Assembly: GCA_910588535.1 (NCBI GenBank)
Contig: CAJUOO010000015.1
Span: 1-55,300 of the forward strand
DNA: 55,300 nucleotides
From: an uncultured Lachnospiraceae bacterium
Lineage (GTDB): Bacteria > Bacillota > Clostridia > Lachnospirales > Lachnospiraceae
Reading direction: 5' to 3'
Shown: positions 41,307 to 48,580 of the stretch, piece by piece
Position numbering within the stretch: the first letter of the stretch is position 1
Layout of the letters: the number at the start of each line of letters is the position of its first letter
The notes under the pieces: generated by a model
The model's input: only the letters and a program-made list of their open reading frames with translations
Database searches by the model: none
Told to the model about the DNA's origin: nothing
Translations under genes and position numbers: made by a program

Positions 41307-43427
41307 CTATCCAATCAAGCTAGCTGGGTCCAATATCAAGGCAATGCTTCCGTCCCCTAGCTGTGTACAGCCAGAAAGTCCTCTCACCTTTTTAATATAC
41401 TTTGGTATTGGCTTAACAACAATCTCCTGCTCTCCAATCAGATTATCTACCAAAAGACATACCATCTTCTCCTCTAACTCCAAGAGAACCATCATACCAT
41501 CCTCCACAGGAGTATTCTCTTCGGAAAGAGAAAGGTATCTGTTAAGACGAATCACTGGATAGCACTCGCCGCGGATCATAACATATTCCTCTCCGCCCGG
41601 CTCATGAATCATCATATCCTCCTTCACGCTGACAAACTGCTTTACAATTCCTGTCTCAACTACAAAGAAGGACTCTGCTGTCTCCATCACAATACCATCA
41701 ATAATCGCAAGTGTGAGCGGAATCTTCATCGTCATCGTGCTTCCGTTGCCCGGTACACTGTCTATATCTAGCGTACCGCCGATGGTCTGAATATTCTTTA
41801 CCACAACGTCCATGCCAACGCCACGCCCTGAAAATTCTGTCACCGTCTCATTGGTGGAAAATCCCGGATAGGTAATAAACTGGTAAACCTCCCGGTCAGT
41901 CATACTCTCAGGATTCTTTCCGGCCAAAAGTCCATTTTTTCTCGCCTTTTTCAGTATCTTGGTTCTGTCCATTCCAAAACCATCATCCTGAACGGTGATC
42001 CAGACCTTGCCGCCCTCATTCTTCGCTGACAGTGTCACCTTACCCTTTTTCGGCTTACCGGCTGCCTGTCTTTCCTCCGGCATCTCGATTCCATGGTCAA
42101 CAGCATTTCTGATAAGGTGCATAAGCGGATCAGAGATATGTTCAATAATATTCTTATCCACCTCGGTATTCTCACCAACTACCTCCAGATCAATATCCTT
42201 TCCAAGCTTTCTGGAAGCATCAAACACAATACGGTTCATCTTCTGGAAGGTCGTGGTAAGAGGCATCATTCGCATCGACATAATAACGTCCTGCAAATCT
42301 GTCGAGATCTTGGTAAGCTGCCCAGCCGCCTTCTGGAAATTCTGAAGTTCAAGTCCCGGAACCTTTAAATCTGGATTTTGCAGAACCACTGCCTCTGCGA
42401 TAACCAGCTCACCGATCAGATCCATAAGCTGATCCATCTTCTCCACATTAACATTAATAAAACTCTGCTTGGAAGCCTTAGGTTGCTTATTTTTATTAAG
42501 CTGTTTTGCCTTGCCCGGCTCCTTGGACTGAATGACATAATCGCCCGGAGCAATATCTTTTCCCTGCTTCTCCTCTGTCTTCTCTTCTTTTTCTTGTTTT
42601 GGCGCCGCCGCAGTATCCAGCTCGATCGGCTTTAAGAAATCACTGTTAAAGAATCCTTCTGCCGCCACCTCACGGATATCTATATTTTCTATCTCAGAGC
42701 TGGTGTCTATTATCTTCCTTACCTCATCCTCAGAGAGCTGTGCCTGAAGCAGCATGCGGAAACCATACTTTAAGATAAGATCAGAACTCGTTTCATTTGA
42801 AATAATATCTTCAGGAAAATAGATAATATCTTCCGCTGATTCCTTTAAAGCGTATACTGCAGTATACGCGCGGATATTACTCATCTGTGTATCACTTTTA
42901 TATGTAATCACTATTTGGTAGAAACGGCTGCCACTCGTGGCAACAGGAGCAATATAGAACTGATTTGGAGCCACATACACATTCTCTGGGGGAAGTTCCT
43001 TCTCCACCTTTGTGATCTCATGCTTAATCTGTTTTAAAAACACATCCATCGCATCAATCAGCTCTGTGGGATCTCCGTCTGGATCATTTCCATCACGGAT
43101 CTTATCCATCTCCGCCGTAATAAAGTCTGCCACATCAAGCACATGGGAAACCAGCTCCAGATGTGGTACATTATCTGGCTTTGACTCTCTTAAATAGTAA
43201 AAAATATCTTCCAGCTTATGAGCTATCTTTGTAACATTGTCAAACATCATAATACCGGAGGAACCCTTAATGGTATGCATGGTTCTGAATATTTCGTTAA
43301 TTGCATCCTCGTCAAAGCACTCCGCATCTTTCTGCTCCAGCACAGTTTCCTGAAGCTTTTCCAGAAGCTGCCCATTTTCCAAAAGATACATATCCAGCAT
43401 ATCCTCGGTATTAAACTCTTCTGCCAT
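41307..43427 (-). CDS. cheA: Chemotaxis histidine kinase CheA
   Basis: 706 residues. P1/HPt with the phospho-histidine in FRTMHTIKGSSGIM near residue 52; a P2-like region at about 160-260; a Lys-rich linker; dimerisation P3 from about 325 (NVNVEKMDQLMDLIGELVIA). The P4 ATPase has HLIRNAVDHGIE, DDGFGMD and GRGVGMDVV. P5/CheW-like from about 575 ends the protein (GIVMETAESFFVVETGIVKQ). It phosphorylates the CheY- and CheB-type proteins encoded just upstream. All catalytic boxes are intact. Confidence 0.95.
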   Translation of the reverse strand: MAEEFNTEDMLDMYLLENGQLLEKLQETVLEQKDAECFDEDAINEIFRTMHTIKGSSGIMMFDNVTKIAHKLEDIFYYLRESKPDNVPHLELVSHVLDVADFITAEMDKIRDGNDPDGDPTELIDAMDVFLKQIKHEITKVEKELPPENVYVAPNQFYIAPVATSGSRFYQIVITYKSDTQMSNIRAYTAVYALKESAEDIIYFPEDIISNETSSDLILKYGFRMLLQAQLSEDEVRKIIDTSSEIENIDIREVAAEGFFNSDFLKPIELDTAAAPKQEKEEKTEEKQGKDIAPGDYVIQSKEPGKAKQLNKNKQPKASKQSFINVNVEKMDQLMDLIGELVIAEAVVLQNPDLKVPGLELQNFQKAAGQLTKISTDLQDVIMSMRMMPLTTTFQKMNRIVFDASRKLGKDIDLEVVGENTEVDKNIIEHISDPLMHLIRNAVDHGIEMPEERQAAGKPKKGKVTLSAKNEGGKVWITVQDDGFGMDRTKILKKARKNGLLAGKNPESMTDREVYQFITYPGFSTNETVTEFSGRGVGMDVVVKNIQTIGGTLDIDSVPGNGSTMTMKIPLTLAIIDGIVMETAESFFVVETGIVKQFVSVKEDMMIHEPGGEEYVMIRGECYPVIRLNRYLSLSEENTPVEDGMMVLLELEEKMVCLLVDNLIGEQEIVVKPIPKYIKKVRGLSGCTQLGDGSIALILDPASLIG

Positions 43428-43461
43428 TATAATGCCCTCCTTTCCCTCTTACATCGAAAGC

Positions 43462-43863
43462 TCAGATTAATCCCAGCTTTGTAAGTACTTCCTCAAATTT
43501 ATCCACATTGAGAGGCTTTCCAGAATATACTGTACAGCCTAGCTCAAATGCCTTCTTAACATTGCGCTCATCATTGAGAGCTGTCGTCATAATAACCTTC
43601 ACCATATTCTCAGGTGAAATATTCTTCTGCTTCTCAATGTTGCGAATTCCCATCAAAGCCTGATAGCCATCCATAACAGGCATCATAACATCCAGACATA
43701 CCAAATCATATGGCTCGTCATCCTCCAACGACATCAGAAATGCATCCACTGCCTCCATTCCATCTACGGTAACATCCACCTCACCATATTTTTCCAGAAA
43801 CTTTGACATAAACTTACGGGTAGCAAAATCATCCTCCGCCAGCAGAATTTTAAGTTTCTTCAT
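43462..43863 (-). CDS. CheY-like single-domain response regulator
   Basis: 133 residues from the ATG at 43863, which overlaps the cheB stop by 4 bp. Receiver only: acidic pocket LLAEDDFATRK, phospho-aspartate in LVCLDVMMPVMDG near 58, the threonine pair in VIMTTAL and the lysine in YSGKPLN. With no output domain it acts by protein contact, either as CheY at the flagellar motor or as a phosphate sink. Confidence 0.9.
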   Translation of the reverse strand: MKKLKILLAEDDFATRKFMSKFLEKYGEVDVTVDGMEAVDAFLMSLEDDEPYDLVCLDVMMPVMDGYQALMGIRNIEKQKNISPENMVKVIMTTALNDERNVKKAFELGCTVYSGKPLNVDKFEEVLTKLGLI

Positions 43864-44915
43864 TCGCGTTCTCCTTTCCTGCCAGCCTGTTTCTGACTGA
43901 GCAATGTATATATTTTTTTCGGAATCTCCGAAAGTGGTAGCTGATATTTCACAGCTCCTATATCGTAAGCCACTTTGGGCATACCATATACAACACAAGT
44001 TTCTTCATTCTGTCCAATTGTCTCCGCTCCAGTATTTCGAATTTTCAAAAGTCCCTGAGCGCCATCTGCACCCATTCCGGTGAGAATCACGCCTATCGCA
44101 TTTTTTCCCACATACTGTGCCACGGAATCAAACAAGACATTCACGGCAGGACGGTGCCCTCCAACCTTTGGGCCATTCTTACACTCCACCTGATACCCGC
44201 CATTTACCTTCACAAGACTCATCTGCATATTGCCGGGCGCCAAAAGAGCCTTTCCGGGCATCACTCTATCACCCGTCTTTGCTTCCCTTACTTCGATCCT
44301 ACACTCATTATTAAGTCTTCTCGCATACATCTCTGTAAAACCCGGTGGCATGTGCTGCACAATCACTATCCCCGGAATATCAACATCAAGCTGGCGCACC
44401 ACATCAAAGATCGCCTCTGTGCCTCCCGTTGACGCCCCTATGGCAATCAGTGTATCCGGCGGAAACTTACCCAGCTTAAAAAGTGGACTGCCCACACCCA
44501 TCTGCTTCAGTCCACCTACTCTGGCAGTGGACGCGATCTTGACCTTTACAGCAAGCTCTTGACGGATAAATGCTTGAAGCTGTTCTCTGCTATTGACAGA
44601 TGGCTTAACCACATAATCGACCGCCCCCGCACGAAGCGCATCAAAGACAGCGTTGCTAAGAGCACTTATCACCACCACGGGAATAGGTCTCTGAGGCATA
44701 AGCTTACGCAAAAATTCAATGCCATTCATACGGGGAAGCTCGACGTCAAGCGTCATAACATCCGGTGAATATTTTATTATCGCATCCCTCGCTGCAAATG
44801 CATCCGCAGCCTCCGCCACCACCTCAAGAGTGGGATCGGAATTCAGACCATCTGCCAGAATTCTTCTAAAAAGTAGCGAATCATCTACAACTAATATTCT
44901 AATTTTTTTCATCAT
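43860..44915 (-). CDS. cheB: Chemoreceptor glutamate methylesterase CheB
   Basis: 351 residues. Receiver domain (LVVDDSLLFRRILADGL; phospho-Asp in VMTLDVELPRMNG) joined to the methylesterase domain with catalytic serine in IAIGASTGGTEAIFDVV, histidine in IVIVQHMPPGFTEMYARRL and aspartate in ILTGMGADGAQGLL. It removes methyl groups from receptors for adaptation, opposing CheR. Confidence 0.95.
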   Translation of the reverse strand: MMKKIRILVVDDSLLFRRILADGLNSDPTLEVVAEAADAFAARDAIIKYSPDVMTLDVELPRMNGIEFLRKLMPQRPIPVVVISALSNAVFDALRAGAVDYVVKPSVNSREQLQAFIRQELAVKVKIASTARVGGLKQMGVGSPLFKLGKFPPDTLIAIGASTGGTEAIFDVVRQLDVDIPGIVIVQHMPPGFTEMYARRLNNECRIEVREAKTGDRVMPGKALLAPGNMQMSLVKVNGGYQVECKNGPKVGGHRPAVNVLFDSVAQYVGKNAIGVILTGMGADGAQGLLKIRNTGAETIGQNEETCVVYGMPKVAYDIGAVKYQLPLSEIPKKIYTLLSQKQAGRKGERE

Positions 44916-44961
44916 AACGGCTACCTGTATCCCTTACTCATCGTCCTTGTCTCCCACATCT

Positions 44962-45810
44962 CTATTTTCTATATATGGAAGGCTTTATATACTGAAACCT
45001 TGTTTCATCCCTGTCAATGGTTTCCGTGGTACCGATAAACAGATATCCTCCCGGCTCCATACAGTCATAAATCCTGTTCAAAAGCTGGTTCTTTGTCTCA
45101 TCCTCAAAGTATATCATAACATTGCGTATAAAGACAACATGCAATTTCTTCCTAAATGGAAGCGGATCCATCAAGTTAAATTGACGGAACATCACCTGCT
45201 TTTTCAGCTCCTCCACCACCACACTCTGTGTTGCATTTAGGCTTTTAAAATAACGCTTCTTCCATGAGTTGGGAATATTGGATAGCTGATCATTATCGTA
45301 AACCCCTCGAACTGCCTTCTGAAGCACCTTCGTGGATATATCCGTTGCCAACACCGTCGTATCCCACTTTGCATGCTCCAATCCAAAGAAATCGGAAAGC
45401 ACCATCGCTATCATGTAAGGCTCTTCCCCCGATGAAGCCGCCGCACACCAAATATGCAGATCCCGTTTCTTCTTCTCCTTCTCCTTAAGCTGAGGAAGCA
45501 CCACCTTCTGAAAATATTCAAAATGCTCAAACTCTCTCATAAAGAAAGTATGATTTGTTGTGAGCATATCAACAAGACTCTTCGCCTCTTTTCCAGTGCG
45601 ATCTGCCTCCACTGCATCCATATACTGTTCATAGCTGGCATAGCCATTGGCAGATAGATAATTCTTCATTCTACCCTCCACTATCACTCGCTTCTGTCCC
45701 AGCTCTATTCCATAATTACCTCGTATATATTCTACTATTCTCTGAAATGCTCTGTCCGTCAGAGTGTATTCCTTGCCAACTCCCAACTCATTCCCCTCCG
45801 GTTTCTCCAT
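44962..45810 (-). CDS. cheR: Chemoreceptor methyltransferase CheR
   Basis: 282 residues. N-terminal all-helical domain (FQRIVEYIRGNYGIELGQ; FMREFEHFEYFQKVVLP) and C-terminal SAM domain (LHIWCAAASSGEEPYMIAM; VLATDISTKVLQKA; VVFIRNVMIYF). Methylates receptor glutamates. It sits 46 bp before cheB. The presence of both CheR and CheB shows that this pathway adapts. Confidence 0.95.
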   Translation of the reverse strand: MEKPEGNELGVGKEYTLTDRAFQRIVEYIRGNYGIELGQKRVIVEGRMKNYLSANGYASYEQYMDAVEADRTGKEAKSLVDMLTTNHTFFMREFEHFEYFQKVVLPQLKEKEKKKRDLHIWCAAASSGEEPYMIAMVLSDFFGLEHAKWDTTVLATDISTKVLQKAVRGVYDNDQLSNIPNSWKKRYFKSLNATQSVVVEELKKQVMFRQFNLMDPLPFRKKLHVVFIRNVMIYFEDETKNQLLNRIYDCMEPGGYLFIGTTETIDRDETRFQYIKPSIYRK

Positions 45811-45820
45811 TCCTTTTCAT

Positions 45821-45970
45821 CTACACCCCACAGCAAGCTAATAAAACATCCAAATTACAACACGACAAAGCTGCGGGATTATTACTTTTGCGACAGTCGC
45901 CAATATGTCCAAACCAACCTCTGTTGATTTTAAACAATTCATTGGCTTGTTGCTCGCGGGAATCAATCAT
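45821..45970 (-). CDS. Possible 49-residue protein between the HD-GYP gene and cheR
   Basis: ATG at 45970 overlaps the end of the HD-GYP gene; the stop lies 10 bp before the cheR ATG, so the frame exactly fills the only wide gap in this run. The protein would be polar at first (REQQANELFKINRGWFGHIG) and end with three cysteine-containing patches (DCRK, LSCCN, LLACCG). I do not recognise it and the ribosome site is poor. It may be chance. Confidence 0.3.
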   Translation of the reverse strand: MIDSREQQANELFKINRGWFGHIGDCRKSNNPAALSCCNLDVLLACCGV

Positions 45971-47045
45971 CTATCATAAGCTGCTTCCTGACTCTCTTAA
46001 ATATATCAAATATATCAGGATCGTACTTAAGCCCTGCTTCCTTCTCCATCACCTCAAGGCTCTCCTCCGGGCTTAACGCTTCCTTATTGGTTCCTTTTTC
46101 TGTCAGTGCATCATAATTACCCAAAATCTTCATAATCCTTGCGGAGAGTGGAATCTCCTCTCCCTTAAGCCCTGCCGGATACCCAGTGCCATCCCAGCGC
46201 TCATGGTGATAATGCGCGATATCTATCGCCATCTGGATAAATTCATTCTCCCCAATCCGCTCCTTGATCTCAGACAACAGCTCTGCTCCCTGTGCAGTGT
46301 GCTGCCTCACTATCTGCTGCTCCTCCTCTGTATAACTGCTCCTCTTATCCCGAATCTCTTTGGATACATAAAGCTTTCCAATATCATGCAGAGGTGCGGC
46401 AAGCTCAATTGCCTCGATAAAAGCATTGGACACCTGATCCTCAAACTTTGGAGAAAACTGCAAACTCTGTGAGAGGAGCCTTGCGTTGACCCGGATATTT
46501 TCCACACGGCTTTTCGCAGGATAGATGCAATGCCCCACAACCGTTGTGACAGCATCGAGGACATGCTTTTTCTCCTCCTCAATCTTTTTCACCTGCTCAT
46601 TCACCACACGGTTCAGCCTCTTGTTATAAGTCTCTATCTCTCGTTTCATCTCATAGCTGTGAAGCTGTGTGCTCACTCTTGCTGTAACCTCTGCAAGCGC
46701 AAAGGGCTTGGTAATAAAATCCGCTCCCCCAAGCGTAAATCCCATTACCTTATCGTTCAGATCCGATGTCGCTGAGATAAAAATTACTGGTATATCCCTT
46801 GTGCGGGTATCATTCTTGAGGATCTCACACAGCTCAAAGCCACTCATCTCTGGCATGGTAATATCCAAAAGAAACAACTTGGGCAGATGCTCCCTTGTCA
46901 ATGCAAGTGCTTCCGCACCACTGCTCACTCCCGCCGCCTCATATCCCATACTCTCAATCATCTGAATTAAAATTACCTGATTGACCTCCAGATCATCTAC
47001 AATAATAACATCTGGCTCTGACTGATTCTGCATTTCCTGTGCCAT
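45963..47045 (-). CDS. Response regulator with HD-GYP phosphodiesterase output
   Basis: 360 residues from the ATG at 47045, GAGGAG 5 bp upstream at the end of the kinase gene. Receiver at 10-125 (DVIIVDDLEVNQVI; KLFLLDITMPEMSGFE; ITKPFALAEV), a coiled linker, then HD-GYP with the metal motif AAPLHDIGKLYVS and the signature HHERWDGTGYPAGLKGEEIP. All metal ligands look intact, so c-di-GMP hydrolysis is likely. Its kinase is encoded immediately upstream. This links c-di-GMP turnover to the chemosensory genes downstream. Confidence 0.93.
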   Translation of the reverse strand: MAQEMQNQSEPDVIIVDDLEVNQVILIQMIESMGYEAAGVSSGAEALALTREHLPKLFLLDITMPEMSGFELCEILKNDTRTRDIPVIFISATSDLNDKVMGFTLGGADFITKPFALAEVTARVSTQLHSYEMKREIETYNKRLNRVVNEQVKKIEEEKKHVLDAVTTVVGHCIYPAKSRVENIRVNARLLSQSLQFSPKFEDQVSNAFIEAIELAAPLHDIGKLYVSKEIRDKRSSYTEEEQQIVRQHTAQGAELLSEIKERIGENEFIQMAIDIAHYHHERWDGTGYPAGLKGEEIPLSARIMKILGNYDALTEKGTNKEALSPEESLEVMEKEAGLKYDPDIFDIFKRVRKQLMIDD

Positions 47046-47047
47046 GG

Positions 47048-48493
47048 TCACTCCTCCTCTCTTCCTGTGTTGTCTCTCAGCGTCTCATATGCCTTCATTG
47101 CCTTCTCATAATTTTCCTTCCGTATTGCAAGCTCCAAGCGGAAGATCAGGCGCCCACACTCTTCCCTGCTCTCCAAAAGACGTTTCAGATTCTCAGCAAA
47201 GCCTTCCGCCTTCTCCCAGTTCCCCATCTCAATACAGAGAACCAGCTTCTCCATCGTCTCCTGCGTAGCATGAAGATTCTCTGGTGTGCCATACTGGTAC
47301 ATAGCGTCAATCTCGTCGATCCCTGCCATGCTATATGCATTTTCCTTAATATCTAAGATAGACGTCTCTGCCACTCTGCCCTGTTCCTTGCTCACACTGT
47401 CTGCAGGAAGCTTAATCATAACAGAAAAGCTAAATATACTGCCCTTGCCTTTCTCGCTCTCCACATTGATGCTGCCGCGCATCAGCTCCACTATCTCCTT
47501 GCACACCACAAGCCCCAGCCCACTGCCGCCATAGCGTCTGGTGATGGAAGCGTCAACCTGTGAAAAACTCTTAAAGAGCTTATCCTTCTCCGTCTCACTG
47601 ATCCCAATCCCAGAATCAATCACCAAGAAGAAAAGCTCTACCTCATCCTGCTTTTGCAAAGTCTTGATAGCCTGAACCACAACCTTGCCAGCAGAAGTGA
47701 ATTTAATGGCGTTGGAGATTAGATTATTTAACACCTGAGTGATGCGAAGCTCATCTCCAACCACTCTCTCTGGCACATTTTCATTCACGGTAAACTGAAG
47801 AGTCAGTCCCTTTTCCACCGCCTTGGAGGAGTGAATATCCTCCACATGGTGCATCATCTCCCTGAAATCAAATTCCCTCTCCTCAAGTGTAAATTTATTC
47901 GCCTGAAGCTTTGAAAAGTCCAGAATATTATTGATAAGCTTATTCATATCCATACAGCAGCGCTCTATAATCTCCATCGTCTTCTTCTGCTGTGGTCTAT
48001 CTTCTATTGAGAGAAGATTCTGAACATGCCCCAGAATACCATTGACTGGCGTGCGAAGCTCATGTGTGACATTCGCCACAAACTCATTCTTCGTTCTCTC
48101 AGCCTGACCTGCCTCATTCTTCACTTTGTCAAGCTCTCTCACAGCACCCACACGCTCTCTGGAATTTAGCGCCATACATACATATCGAGCTGGGTTCTCC
48201 CTCACGCGCTCCAGCTTAATATCAGCGGGAAAGCAAGTCTGGTTCGCTCTGTATATACTTCCCTCAAATGAATCCTCGCCACATTCCACGTCAATCAGAG
48301 TGCCATCCTCCGCCCTGTGAAGCAGACCGGTAAGCACTCTCTCTATGCTCACTCCAAGAAGCTCATTCTCCTGATACCCAAGCTCGGCTTCTGCCCTCTT
48401 ATTTGTGGCCAGAATCTTGCCCTTCTCGTCAAAAAGAATAATCATCTCAAGTGCAGTTGCTATAATATACTCATCATAATTATGTAATTCCAT
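47048..48493 (-). CDS. Cytosolic PAS histidine kinase with HPt-like tail
   Basis: 481 residues, no membrane helix. PAS-like start (EMIILFDEKGKILATNKRAE), coiled linker, HisKA with histidine in FVANVTHELRTPVNGILGH near 150, HATPase_c with VIDSGIGISETEKDKLF and GGSGLGLVVCKEI. The last ~95 residues are helical and look like an HPt domain, but the spot where HSLKG is expected reads AENLKRL, so the phosphorylatable histidine is missing. It would phosphorylate the HD-GYP regulator encoded directly after it. Confidence 0.9.
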   Translation of the reverse strand: MELHNYDEYIIATALEMIILFDEKGKILATNKRAEAELGYQENELLGVSIERVLTGLLHRAEDGTLIDVECGEDSFEGSIYRANQTCFPADIKLERVRENPARYVCMALNSRERVGAVRELDKVKNEAGQAERTKNEFVANVTHELRTPVNGILGHVQNLLSIEDRPQQKKTMEIIERCCMDMNKLINNILDFSKLQANKFTLEEREFDFREMMHHVEDIHSSKAVEKGLTLQFTVNENVPERVVGDELRITQVLNNLISNAIKFTSAGKVVVQAIKTLQKQDEVELFFLVIDSGIGISETEKDKLFKSFSQVDASITRRYGGSGLGLVVCKEIVELMRGSINVESEKGKGSIFSFSVMIKLPADSVSKEQGRVAETSILDIKENAYSMAGIDEIDAMYQYGTPENLHATQETMEKLVLCIEMGNWEKAEGFAENLKRLLESREECGRLIFRLELAIRKENYEKAMKAYETLRDNTGREEE

Positions 48494-48580
48494 TTTTCCT
48501 CTCCGTTGGATTTCAAAACCATACTTTGCTATTATAACACATTCCTAATCAAAAAACAATTATAGCTGACACTTTTTCTG

